Source: Takakia lepidozioides
Lineage: Eukaryota; Streptophyta; Takakiopsida; Takakiales; Takakiaceae
DNA: 64,000 bases
NCBI GenBank assembly: GCA_030704615.1
Contig: CM060732.1
Location: 71,097,053-71,161,052, forward strand
Reading direction: 5' to 3'
Below the pieces are notes generated by a model. The model had not been told where the DNA came from. It worked only from the letters and a program-made list of their open reading frames with translations, and made no database searches. The position numbers and the translations under genes are program-made. Shown here one piece after another: positions 49,985 to 61,365 of the stretch (position 1 is its first letter; each line of letters starts with the position of its first letter).

Positions 49985-50160
49985 GGGCAGGTGTCCATAC
50001 TTTCTCTCGCGTGAGCTACACAACACTGCTGACATTCTATTTGTGCCATACAACTATTTGATTGAGGAGTTGGCTGGAGCTTCAACAGTCGTTGATTACA
50101 TTAGCGAGAACCGGGCAAAGTGTTCTCATAAGCCTATTGGTCGAGACCATGCCTGCTAGG
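49985..50160 (+). pseudogene. Possible XPD-family (RTEL1/FANCJ-like) DNA helicase exon fragment
   Basis: After an acceptor-like cttctgggcag the frame reads CPYFLSRELHNTADILFVPY then NYLIEEL. The pattern CPYxxSRxLxxxADIxFxPYNYLI is that of the Fe-S-cluster-containing helicases RTEL1 and FANCJ, where the Cys is a cluster ligand. Homology disappears after IEEL: no DEAH box follows. No flanking helicase exons were found, so this is an isolated fragment or a coincidence. Confidence 0.4.
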
Positions 50161-51069
50161 CCTGGTATGCAAGATATCTTGATCCTCGTGTTTGGATCCC
50201 ACAACAAAAAGAAGCTGATTACCTTGGTAGGCACGTGGATCCCACTGTTCTGTTGTTTGTTCATAATTTGATTTTCCAATTCTTTTGCATTTGCATTTGC
50301 ACTCTTACCTCAACAAATCCATATGCAAAACTTCCACTTTGGGCCTAACTTTTGTCATTTCAATCGATTGTCCCCAGTTACATTCAAGGAACGAATTCTA
50401 AAAGAGGAACAAGAGCTGCGTGATTGGGAAGAATGGTGGGCGTGCCAGGAGGCTTCAAGGGCATCAAGTAGAGTTGGCAGTAACATTTCAGATGATAATG
50501 TCAGCCGGTTTCACCTTCCTGAAAGTATCTCCATGTCCTCTGGTGCGGAGTTGCAAGTGGCTGTGGTAACTCTCCCAAGAATCCACTACTCTTTCGACTT
50601 CATTTCTTGCATTGTCAGAGCGAGACTGAAGGTCTTGGAGCGAGTGGACAAAATGAGGGATGCTTGCAAGGCCTGGACATACTCAACCTTGACCTCTTCA
50701 TTATGGAGTTTTTCTATGCGCCACTTCCGAATCGAACGTTTCACAGATCTGTTGGTGTTGGGAAAACACCTTTTGATCTCAGTACAAACCAGGAAGGGGT
50801 CAGAGGTACCAGTATCAGTTCTGTCGATCAACACACTGGCATTCTGGGGAAACGAATTTTTGTCCATTATGACATAATCCACAATGAACGTTCGACGACG
50901 TGTCCTTTAAAACTACATGCTCCAGCTTAGGCTTGGATTATATGGCTAATGGTTCCATCTCGAGACTTGATAACATAGGAACTTTGATGGTTGCAATGCC
51001 CAAAAATGCTACTAATAGAGTCCACATCAATTCAATCTCAAAGAAGTTTGTCCCTTAACTGGGTGGAGA
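50161..51069. other. Unassigned open reading frames between transposon pieces
   Basis: An open + frame at 50323-50877 (KERILKEEQELRDWEEWWAC, then RVDKMRDACKAWTYSTLTSS) and an overlapping one ending 50930 have no family I recognise. They lie directly upstream of the LINE endonuclease piece and could be part of that element's first ORF. Confidence 0.35.
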
Positions 51070-52056
51070 GTGGTCTTAGACATTGGTGATTCAATGAGGC
51101 GCTTTAGGAAGACAACCAAGGGCAGGGACTTCAACTTGAGAGTTTCTAACCGGTTTGATGCTCTGGATGAGGTTGAATCCAAGCAGCCAGATGGACAATC
51201 TGTCCCTAAGTGTGCGGAGCCTGAACGTCGGGGAACTGAAGGATTTGGTACTCTGAATGGTTTACCAATCCTGAAAGTTTACACAAGACAAGCAAAATCT
51301 ACACACGGGGTAATTGTCCCCCCTTTGCAGAACGGTTGGCCGTCCAGGAGCAACCATAGCTACCTAGACAACAAACAGTTCATATGCAAAGGGCTGGCTT
51401 GTGGCTGGGCTCTTTCAACTTCTCAGGTTGACTAACCATAGGAAACAACTCGAAATGGGACAAGTTCTTCGGGCAAATTACATTCATATCTGTGTTGGGC
51501 AAGAGACATGGGAAACACAGGACAAACTGGTTGGAGATGTCAATGGTTATAAATGGATAGGTAAGATGTGCGCTCTTAAGGCAGCCTCTGTCAAACGTGG
51601 TCAAAACGGGGTTGGATTCTTTGTCCGTGATTTCTTGTATGACAATTGTGAAATTATCAACAAGGGTTTGCGGTATGAGCACAGTATTTGGCTAAAACTG
51701 AAACTGAAGGGCGGTGTGAATACAAAGGACCTCTTTGTGGTTGTGTTTACATGCCCACAGAGGGGAACCTTAGTGCTGACGCAGACAAAGCCTTCAAAGA
51801 CGTAAAGCTAGACTGTGCTAAGTTCATTGCCAAAGGTCGGGTAGTTTTATTGGGTGACTTCAATGCCCGGGTGGGCAAAGGTCTCCATCAGGATGATACC
51901 ATTAGGCCTTTTGGTGAGGACGAGCTAATTAACTGTCTAGAAGATCTTCAACTTTTGACCTTGAATAATAGGTCAAAAGGAGATCAAGTGCAGTGGACGC
52001 GTGAAAAAGCCCAAACTGGGGTCCATCCTGGGGTTCACCCCAAAAACTACACATGA
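51070..52056 (+). mobile_element. LINE fragment with apurinic-like endonuclease domain
   Basis: The + strand shows a leader region (RRFRKTTKGRDFNLRVSNRF), then after a frame change an endonuclease: YIHICVGQETWETQDKL (the Q-E-T metal site), GYKWIGKM, RGQNGVGFFVRDFL, SIWLKLKLKG, and in another frame GRVVLLGDFNARVGKG (GDFNARVG, the catalytic Asp/Asn block) and LQLLTLNN. This is the LINE ORF2 N-terminal endonuclease that nicks the target site. A one-base shift near 51760 separates the two halves. It breaks off before the terminal SDH motif (QWTREK, stop). Confidence 0.75.
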
Positions 52057-52818
52057 AGCACTAGATTTGGCATAAGTAACCAATTCCCAGGAATTACCCT
52101 GGGGAGTGTTATTATTGATAAGAGGTCGTAATGTATTGGTTGATTTCGCAGGCTACAAGTTGAAGCACAAGGACCAACGCTAGACAGAGGCAGAGGGGCT
52201 GCCCCCAAACGGTAGGAGTCCGCTTGTTACCATTCAGAGATCACCACTCCAAAGGAGCTGCAGGGAATGGCCCGCGTAAGCATATTCTAAAGAGGGAAAG
52301 GCCCCAAACTCTCCAACTAAATCCAATGCACTACCTTACATGAAGCACAGCGCTTCAGGTCAAAACAAACAAAAACACAAGGTCACAAGGCCGACATTTA
52401 GTCACAGAGACATTTATGTACTCCCGTATCAAGTCCACCCAATGGCAATAGGCTTCCTAGAGGACAGGGAGAAATAAAGATCATCAGAGAGATTGTACTC
52501 ATAAGACGTTGTTTGCCGTAGCCTTGTGGCCATTGACCCCGCGCCCAGTTTGAGCGGGAACAAAAGGGAGATCATCAGAGAGACAAATCCTTGAACAAAA
52601 GGGCAGAGATCTTAGGTGATCAGTCAGCTACTAACCTGTGATAAGAGGAATTATGTAGCCCACGGCCAAGCATCCCAAGCGAGATGTAGGGCGTCGACTC
52701 CGGATGGTGCTTGACATGAATACACATTCCAGGGGGCATGGTGAGGAGCCTGGAAACAAAGGCTATCTTTTCAGAAGAGAGGATTCATTCCTCTTCCATA
52801 TGCAATAGAAGGTGTGTG
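52057..52818. other. Spacer without recognised content
   Basis: No coding or structural RNA signal that I can support. It separates the LINE endonuclease fragment from the PPR gene. Confidence 0.5.
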
Positions 52819-55590
52819 TCAGGCAAGTACCCAACCTCTATCATCTGCCCAGACAACTTCTTCAGCCTCCAGAAATTCAGTCAATTTGTGGATGCACTTC
52901 AATTTATACAACTTATGCACCTGGTCATTTACCTCAATCCAGCTGTGCCATGGCACCTCTTTTAACCTCTGTCCTAAATCACCTCTCACCTTTGCTTTAT
53001 CCTGCCACCTGCCAGCCCAGCATGAATGCAATGAGGTGCTATGATCACAGATGAGAAGGAATTTTGCAGCATGTTCTGCTCGCTCCACGTTGCTGTAAGT
53101 TCTGCAGGCACCAGGCAAGGCCCCCCACACTGAAGCACCTTGTTCAATTGGCATATTGTTAACAACGTTCTCCGCCTCATCCAGTAGACCTGCATGGCCA
53201 AAAAGGTCCACCATGCAGCCATAATGTTCCACAGTAGCATTGAGCCCATGATCTCGAATCATGGAATCAAAATAGTGTTGCCTTCATCCAGTAGGCCCCC
53301 GTGATTACATGCCAATAGAAGACATACAAAGGTGATATCATTTGGACTGAACCCTTCATGTTGCATTTGTTCAAATACATGGAGGGCCTCCCTACCATAT
53401 CCATGCTGGGCATATCCTATGATCATCGCATCCCATGACACCACATCCCGTACAGCCATATTGTAGAATATTTGACATGCATCCTTCATGCTTCCACATT
53501 TGGCATACATGACCACAAGGGCAGTCTCCAGAAAGATATTGTGTCAATATCCCAGCTTTGATGATGGCAGCATGGTTCTCTATGCCCTTTTCCAGGGCGG
53601 CAAGACTGGCGCACATATTGAGAATGCAAATGAACACAACTTTGTTGGGCTTGACACCTTCCCTTATCATTTGCTCATAGATGTCTATAGCCTCTTTATT
53701 ATGCCCATGCTGAGCACATCCTGTTAACATTGCACTCCACGAGACAGCATCTTGTTGAGCCATATTGTCAAACACTTGACTCACATCCTTGAGGCTGCCA
53801 CACTTTGCATACATGTCCACAAGGGCAGTCTCGAGAATGAAATCTGGTATAATCCCAGCTTTGATGATGACAGCATGTACCTTTTTGCCCTTTTCCAGGG
53901 TTCCTAGGCTGGCACATGCATTGACAAGGCCATTGAACGTGACCATGTCAGGCATCACCCCTTCCGCTTGCATTTGCTCATATAGTTGGAGGGCCTCCCA
54001 CCCACACCCATGTTGAGCATAGCCTGCAATCATCAAGTCCATGAGACCACATTTTGTTGAGCCATATTGTCAAACACTTGATGTGCAACCTTCATGCTCC
54101 CGCATTTGGCATACATGTCAGAAATGGCACCCCCCAGAATAATATCTGGAGCAATTCCACTTTTGCTAATGTCAGCATGGACAGCTTTGCCCTCTTCCAG
54201 GGCTCCTAGACCAACATAGAAGGGAGACAAATGAGAAGGGAGACAAATGTGGCCCTATTTGGCACCACCCCTTCCTGTTGCATTTTCCGATACATCTTGA
54301 AAGCCTTTGTACCACACCCATGCTCAGTATATCCTCCAATCATGGCGTTCCATGAGACCACATCTCGTTGAGCTATATTGTGAAACACTTGACATGCATC
54401 CTTCATGCTACTGCATTTGGCATAAATATCAACAAGGGTGTTCTCCAAGTTAACATATGACACAACTCCAGCTTTGATGATGTCAGCATGTAACACTTTG
54501 GCCTTTTCTAGGGCTCCTAAACTGGCACATGCATTTAGATCACATATGAATGTGGGCTTCATCCCTTCTGATATCATTTGCTCATAGAGCTCAAAAGCCT
54601 CCTACCACACCCTTGCTGAGCATATCATGCACTCCATGAGACCACATCTCGGTGAAACATATTGTCAAACACTTGATGTGCTCCCTTCATGCTTCGGCAT
54701 TTGGAATACATGTCAACAAGTGTATTCTCCAGAATGATATCTGGCACAATTCCACTTTTGCTGATGTCAGCGTGGACCTCTATGCCTTTTTTCACATCTC
54801 CTAGGCTAGCACACCCCTTGAGAATGCAAATGAATGTGACCCTGTTGAGTCTCACCCCTTCCCGTTGCATTTGCTGATACATCTCTAAAGCCTCCTTCCC
54901 ACAACCATACTGAGCATAATATCCTACAATTACCGCGCTCCATGAGACCACATTTCTTTTTAGCCATTTTGTCAAAAGCATGTCGTGCATCCTTAAGGCT
55001 CCCACATTTTGCATACATAATAGCAAGGGCAGTCTCCATGATAATATTTGGTGCAATGTGAGCTTTAACAATGTCAGAATGGACTTCTTTGCCCTTGTCC
55101 AGGCTCCCTATGCTGGCACATGCATTGAGGATGCAAATGAATGTGACCCCGTTGGGAGTTATTCCTTCCTGTTGCACTAGCTCATACCTCTTGAAAGCCT
55201 CCCTACCATACCCATGCTTGGCATATCCTGCTATCATTATATTCCATGTAGATATATCTCGGTCAAGCATTCTTTCAAACTCTTGGCCTGCATCCATGAT
55301 GCTCCTGCACTTGGAATACATGTTGATGAAGGAGTTAAGTAGAAAGATGTTTGGCTTTCGCTGAGAATAGGGTACAGCCAAGCATAGACAGCGTGTACTT
55401 CTATAGACACGCCCTCCAAGTCGATGCTCACTTGCGAGAAACCAGGGGTCATCTCAAAGCGGGGGTGAATGCCCGTTCCAAAGCAGATGCTTCTCTGGGA
55501 TGTAATTGCCAGCTGAAGTACACCTGAGACATTAAAACTGTTCTTCAAACCTCCTGCATTCTTATTCAACTGCACATCTGTAAGCGACAA
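52819..55590 (-). pseudogene. PPR-E protein gene with multiple frameshifts
   Basis: Read downward from 55.4 kb, about 17-20 P/L/S motifs follow one another, for example FLLNSFINMYSKCRSIMDAG, ISTWNIMIAGYAKHGYGREA, GVTFICILNACASIGSLDKG, NVVSWSAVIVGYY, AVSWSAMLTGCAQHGHNKEA, MDACQIF-type and DVVSWDAMIIGYAQHGYGRE. The 3' end has HYGCMVDLFGHAGLLDEAEN, then SVWGALPGACRTYSNVERAE and an E domain (WHSWIEVNDQVHKLY) before a stop; no DYW deaminase domain follows. Intact relatives edit or process organelle RNA. The frame changes near 55390, 54960, 54620, 54215, 54035, 53530 and 53262, each consistent with a small indel, so as assembled this cannot make one protein. Alternative: assembly errors in a repetitive gene. 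Confidence 0.85.
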
Positions 55591-57120
55591 TGGCTAGTTC
55601 CGGTGTCGCTGCATCCAATTCATTCGAAGTGAGGTATCTAGGAATTGAATCCCTCCTTGACGAATTTGGTTCTGGAATCCTCAGATTGGAGCGAGTCCCC
55701 ATTTGGAAACCAAAAAAGGTTGTGCAACATCCACCGTGTAGATCTCCCTCTGAGATCCGTGTGTGAAGACACTTCTTCCGGTTATTTTCGGGCATTTCGG
55801 GCAGGTTCCAAAAATTTGATGACGACGACGTGATTACAAAACATGACGACGGTAACATGGCACAAGGTAAGAGGGGGTGGGGAGGATTTGACAGGACCCC
55901 CGCCGGAGGAGCCCAGGCTGCCGGAATCCGGCAAAAGGACAGTCACATCGCACGCGTCCATTCACTTCTTACATTCCCCTATGGTCTTCATTTTTACATT
56001 GTTGTGGGACCCAACAGGATAAGGAACGTCCATCATAACATGGACCATCTCTCTCTACATACATCATCCACGCATACATATACATAAGATGATCTATATA
56101 CATCATCCACACATACATATACATAACAACATCATCTTATCATGTAGTGCAATAATAATAATAATATTTAATTTTTGAGGCCCCCCCAAGGAAGCGTAAA
56201 TTATGGTACATTTAATAGCATTCAGATCTTAGGGGCGGAGGATGCGCGATGTAAAGAGGCTCTGCAGTTTGCGGTGAGAGAGCTTGAGGACTTAGTATTT
56301 TTTCAAGCTCTCCTCAGCGCATCCAGCACAAGTCCCATCAATAGCTCGACAATGCACTGAAACTAAGCTCAGTATTCAGTAACTCATGCAGTCTGTGAGT
56401 CGGCGCTATGGCTTTGCCCTAATTCTTCAATTCTCTGTTGAACTAACATAACTCTTCCTCGTCATCCCCCCTTTCTTCTTATTCTCTTCCCTCTTTTCTT
56501 TCCCTCAGGCTCACTGCCTTCCCTCTATCATCCACGAACTCCCTTTCTCGTTTCTTTCTCTTTCCCTAGCTGGTGGCGCGATTCCCCACGATCACATTAA
56601 GAGCATATTCTCCCCCGACAAAAACAGCCATCCCCTGACTGTTTAGCGAGCGATATTAAGTTCCTTTGCACTCCTCCAGCTCAAGTTGGCATTATGCCCC
56701 CATAATGTAGAGCGAAAGTCTGCTGCATTCATGAATACAACGCGGGCAGTGTTACTCCCGAAGCATTTGGGCGGCTCCATCTATGGTGGCTAATTATCGC
56801 AGGGGAGTGATCCTTCCCCCTCCCCTTCTTTCATGACATGCTTTTACCCCCCCCAAAAAAGGCTTGTCTGCTTTCAATCCTTGTTTGGCTTGCAGCTCTC
56901 GATCGAAGGAAGACTGTCAGTTATTGAATGAGTGCTTCTTCATACATCTCATTTATGTAGGATACAGGCTGCTCCATACGTTCTTCGCTATAATTGCCCG
57001 TTACACCCTTCTATAAGCTGGGTGTGGCCTAGTGCTCCCAGGTCTTTCTAGCCGAACTCCTTCATTAACACATTTCTATAGTGCTCCCTCTCTTCTTGTC
57101 TGGTGCGTGACATCGCTTGC
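55591..57120. other. Intergenic, small tandem repeat, no gene seen
   Basis: Bases 56061-56126 hold a 27-bp unit (acatcatccac[ga]catacat...) repeated twice 39 bp apart. 56145-56170 is an aataat run. The rest is unannotated low-complexity to ordinary DNA; 56445-56600 is pyrimidine-rich. Confidence 0.5.
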
Positions 57121-57677
57121 TAAGAATTGGTGGGAAGACAAAGGGGGGTTTTCCGACACCGCGGCCACGTCGCGGCGTCGTAAAACAACCCTTTTCGGAT
57201 AGGGGGGAAGAACCAAATTTGCGACGCCCGGGCAACGTAAGCCCGTCGCAATGGCGTCACCAAAAAAATGTCGCAAATTTGCGACCAATGGGGTGGATCC
57301 ACGAGGGGTGGTGGTAGCTTAGTGGGTCTTAGTGGGGGTGGCATAGGTCTCACCATGGGGCGGAGACCTTGTGGTGGGAGTCGTGGGGAGTCTTGGACTC
57401 ATCACGGTCCAATAGGGCCGTGGTAGGTGGGCCAAGACTCACCGCGACTCATCACCGGGAATTGAGGGTCTTCGTGGTGGTTCGCCATAAAATGACTGGG
57501 TTGTTTGTGAAACCCCCGCGGACAGTCACAGAAGTATATATAGGGAGTAGTAACCCCGAGAATGGTGCAAGCCCGTTGGTGACCCAAAATTAGTGAGTAA
57601 GCTTGCGAGCCGGAAAGCGACCAAGGTGTGGGGAGCTGTTCCGGACTGTCAACAACCAAAGGGAATTTCCACTAGGC

Positions 57678-58262
57678 CTAAAGTGAGCGAGGGTCTTGTG
57701 GAGGAGCAAAAGGGGGACCGTTATAATTGAATGTGGGTAAAGATGATTTTGTCTTGTCAAAATGTGGGAGATTACCGTTGGTCGCGTCCAAGATAGAGTT
57801 CCTGCCCAGTTTTGGACAGCAAGAGCAAACGTGACCCTCACCACCACATTGGAAGCATATTGTGGAGATGAACTCCTCCCTGATTGCAACGACAATGAAC
57901 AAGTTGACCAATGTGGGGAGTTTGATGGAGGTACCTATTGGCTTAGATTCCGGCATTAGCACTACCAGCTTTGGAACTCCGTTATCCCTGTTGAAATCGA
58001 AGTGCACAGTTTCCGTATCAACGCTTCTTGCACTAGTATCCTGAATTGGCTCAAAAACGTTGAGGGAACCGATGAACGTGCCGAAGCTTGCACCGATTTC
58101 TAGGAGAGAAGTTAAGTATGTCGCAGGTAGAAAGGGAATTGCGATGACCCTTGGTTTCCACATTACTCCTTGTTTGTGGCCGCAGTCATAGGTCCAAGGA
58201 AAAAGAAAAACCTTCGCAGCAGACGTCTGGGTATTGAACTGTAGCGCCATCTCTGCTTCCAC
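57678..58262 (-). pseudogene. Retroelement ORF1 fragment (DUF4283-like region + CCHC zinc knuckle)
   Basis: The 194-codon frame reads VFLFPWTYDCGHKQGVMWK, then IPFLPATYLTSLLEIGASFG and ICFQCGGEGHVCSCCP. The pattern PW...F....G...WVRIP.LP...w....l..IG...G...G, then CxxCGxxGHxxxxC, is that of plant LINE ORF1 (DUF4283 followed by a CCHC knuckle); here the last knuckle cysteines are altered. The fragment lies between the two GCGACG-rich ends of the candidate CACTA element, in reverse orientation to the related piece at 59222-59570. Confidence 0.6.
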
Positions 58263-58285
58263 TGGACAACAAAAAAGAACCAGGT

Positions 58286-58294
58286 ATAATAATA

Positions 58295-58339
<45 letters not shown>

Positions 58340-58361
58340 TAAAAAAAAAAAAAAAAAAAAA
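58286..58361 (+). repeat. (ATT)n microsatellite followed by poly(A)
   Basis: About 18 units of ATT/TTA at 58286-58340 followed by a run of about 20 A. Further A runs occur at 58833-58852 and 58950-58960, inside the same element. Confidence 0.95.
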
Positions 58362-59221
58362 CTACTCTGCATTGCAGAATTAGCACCGTCCGGGGTCGCA
58401 AAGTGCGATGCCCGGACGTCGCAATTTAAGGGGGTACATTTGAATTTCAAAACTTGTTGACCATTGACTCCGGTTCTGTCTAATGGCGATATGTTCATTG
58501 TTCTACATATATCATGAATGCATACTTGAACCTAGGACCTCCACGTTATAAAATTTCTAAGATACTACAGACTAACCAACACACCGATGCTACATCTATG
58601 TATCACAAAAACAATATATATATATAACCCCAACCCCAACCCAGCGTCGTCGCGTTGTTGCACCCCCCACCACCAGGCGCCCCAAGCGACGTCTTTGTGA
58701 TGACCTAAGCTAACTACAATACCATTGCGACCCCATGTGGCGACGCCGTTGCGACCTGACGTCGCAGCGTTGGCCGTCCCAGCGCGGGACGCCCCCAACG
58801 ACGTTTTTGTGAAGTTGAGGGCCGCAAAGCCGAAAAAAAAAAAAAAAAAAAACTCTCATTGTGGTGATGCTGTTGCGACGCCTTGGCGTCGCAAAGGTGC
58901 TAGGGCACCCTTAGTGACGCTTTTGCGACGCCGAGGCATCGCAACGTCCAAAAAAAAAAAACTGGCGTTGCAAGCAAAAAATCCGTCACAACAAGGGCTC
59001 TTTTTCCCCCTTCATGCCACCTTGCGACGGCTGGGCGTCACAATGGTGTCGGCAGCGAGGGATTGCGACGCCGAGGCGTCGCAAAAAAAGCGCCGCGCGG
59101 GGCGTGGGGGCGCCGCTAGCATCGCAAACCCCCCCCCCCTTTGCTGTAGTGAGAGAAAACAGAGGCGGCTCTGCGCAACGCTCAAGAGCAGCCCAACGCT
59201 CTCACTCCGCGTTAGCTGTCC

Positions 59222-59570
59222 ATGGAGGGAAATCAAAGTGGATTATCAAAAACATCTCCATCTCCAATGGATCTGGAGACTCCATCTTGGGCAAAGGTCT
59301 AGGCCCATCGCTCGATATACAATCCCCGTTTGTCAGACGAAGGAATGTGGGAAGACTCCATCCCCCAGGAGGTCGCCGGACAGCCTGTGTTGGCCCTGGA
59401 TAAGGAGAAGCTTAAATGTCAGGCGCAAAAACTCTCTCAAAGGGGGATTCTACTCTATTTCCCGGGCAAACTCAGATCTAGGAAATGGGTTCGCGGATGG
59501 ATAGCCGGGCACCTTGGCGCTGAAGGAGGACTTGCTCATCACTTTTGCTTGCCCATGGGCAGAGGTTTAC
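59222..59570 (+). pseudogene. Retroelement ORF1 N-terminal fragment (DUF4283-like)
   Basis: From the ATG at 59222 the frame reads MEGNQSGLSKTSPSPMDLE, TPSWAKV then a stop in frame at about 59300, SIYNPRLSDEGMWEDSIPQE, KLKCQAQKLSQRGILLYFPG and RKWVRGWIAGHLGAEGGL. This is the beginning of a LINE ORF1/DUF4283-type protein. It starts 71 bp outside the right end of the candidate CACTA element and would precede, in an intact ORF1, the part found reversed at 57678-58262. Confidence 0.55.
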
Positions 59571-61095
59571 CGCAACTCGGTGTGCGGGGCTCCACCTAGT
59601 GCGCGCCTCCGCCTCCTTGAATGTATTGGGCACTCAAGGGTGCTTCAGCCCCCGTACCTATTGTTGCCACTGCCCCCACCACAGGGGCAGCCCCTCTTGT
59701 GTCCCGACCCCCTGCCCTCAAGGCAAGGGGCCGCGACACACACCCCTACCAATAGGGAGTCGATGTCCTCATCGACTTGTCCATTTTGTAGAAACTGACA
59801 TCCAAGTTGTGGCGTCCCACATCAAGGAGTTTGTTTCCGTACCATGGCGTTACATGGCAAAGAACCAAACCCCCACTTGACTCTACTCTCCACTAGCTAG
59901 TTTGGCCGACTTCCTCCAAGTCGTGGCCAAGGGTGGAGCCTATCAAGCTCCACCCAGTGCACTCTTCTTGGCCCACTTCAAGGCCAAGGAACGATCCTCT
60001 CCGAGGATCGAATCGCCTTACTGCAACAACATTGCTTGCGACCGCTCATGATGCCACTTTTGGCATCACCTTGAGCAAGAGTTCACCTTGAACCCTTTTT
60101 TACTAGGACGATAACCTTGAACCAACCGCGTGCCCCAATCACTGCAATTGGGTCCGCCTTGGAATGTTGGCATGAGGTACAGGAACACGCCGAAGCCGCA
60201 CTATGACTTCGTCCCGAGGTTATACGATTATAGTACGTGAATGGAAGCACGTAGCTTCTGCGTTAGTCCGCACTACAAGACAACCCCCTCGGTAGCACAG
60301 TTATAGTTAGCGCACGCGCCAGGTGCGCACTAGCACGTGAACTCCCAAAGAAGACGCAAGTTTCCTTGTCCCTTGGATGGGAGTCACCTGATTTTGACAC
60401 TGCGCAAACACACGATTAATCCAATTTACCTCTCCCACTTTTGTAAGCTAGCATGTATTCTACACACTAGCCAACCATACCATGCATCACCATTCCAAAC
60501 AAAATAGGCAGCACAACATTTGGGAACCATTTCATTTATAAACAAAATTTGTGCAACACCAGTTTTGCAATCGGATTCCTAAGCTAGCTAAGCCGGATTA
60601 AGCATGCATTTCCTCTCCCATGATCTAAGGTTGATGTCTCCATCAACGCTTCTCCCGCCTTTGAGGTCGCCCTTTGAAAGCTGCAACCGCCTCAGATGCG
60701 TTTATCATTTCTGAGGCACGCACCCAAGTTGCCTCCACTACAAATGAAACCGAGTGGTCTCTACACATAGCTGGTTGCACCGGGCTTGTGGTTGTGACTT
60801 GACATTGCTGAACGATTGTCTCTTGCGGCTATGGGACATCATACATACAAACGGGCCATAGATGGATCACCCTCAGTAAAATCAGCTCCTTTGAAGAGGG
60901 AGGTTCGAGGACTAGAAGAAAACAGAATTCAAAGAGACCTGGATCATAACCTGTAAATTTCTCCCACTGTACGAAACTAAGGATGTGGTTGTAGGTGTAT
61001 ATACTTGATGCACAACACTTTGAGGAGGCGCCAGTGGCAAGACTGAGGTTGCCTCAGCGAGTTCCGTATGGATTCCACTCCACCTTCATTCCCGT
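59571..61095. other. Intergenic, no gene recognised
   Basis: 59570-59870 continues with proline/cysteine-rich short ORFs that look like decayed repeat DNA. A cactacaaga at 60271 resembles a CACTA terminus but no partner was found. Nothing else is supported. Confidence 0.45.
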
Positions 61096-61365
61096 TTGAT
61101 GAGGGTCCAGACGATTGTATATCTAATGCATGACCGATTGTACGACATAACAGTTTCAAATTTCCCCAATTGCACCTGTCCTGATTTTGTTGGCATGCTT
61201 ATAACAAGTTTGGGAAAGATAGGAAAATTTATACCCTGCAAGAATCTGTATTTTATCTTCTTGAACAGAATGGTTTGTGATCCCAGACGCGACATCTTCA
61301 TTCACCAGGCCACCATGAGTTTCAACGAGGTGAATACACTTATGCAGCGGGATAGGAGCACATAG
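61096..61365 (+). pseudogene. SWIM-type zinc-finger fragment (MULE transposase-related or domesticated)
   Basis: The frame reads RLYDITVSNFPNCTCPDFV, then LGKIGKFIPCKNLYFIF and DIFIHQATMSFNEVNTLM. SWIM domains have CxCx(n)CxH; here CTC and PCK-N fit except that the final His is Asn (CKN for CKH). The trailing FIHxxTxSFNEVxxLL is the usual extension in plant SWIM proteins. There is no open reading frame for the rest of a MULE transposase, so this is an isolated exon or relic. SWIM domains bind DNA or protein. Confidence 0.55.

Larger units (their letters stand above)
57125..59151. mobile_element. Candidate non-autonomous CACTA-like DNA transposon with GCGACG subterminal motifs
   Basis: The right end reads tttgctgtagtg at 59140-59151, whose reverse complement starts cactacagcaaaggggg, the CACTA-family terminus. 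On the left, gacaaaggggggttttccgac (from 57136) is a diverged match to that terminus. Between them are many short motifs of the form TTGCGACGCC..GGCGTCGCAA on both strands, dense at 57160-57285 and 58390-59110, i.e. near both ends, as expected of subterminal transposase-binding repeats. No transposase ORF is seen; the middle instead holds a retroelement ORF1 piece. The left CACTA terminus itself is eroded and no target-site duplication was confirmed. Confidence 0.5.

Noticed and set aside
60271-60285. cactacaaga as the end of a second CACTA element
   Set aside because: No partner terminus or subterminal repeats found nearby; likely chance.
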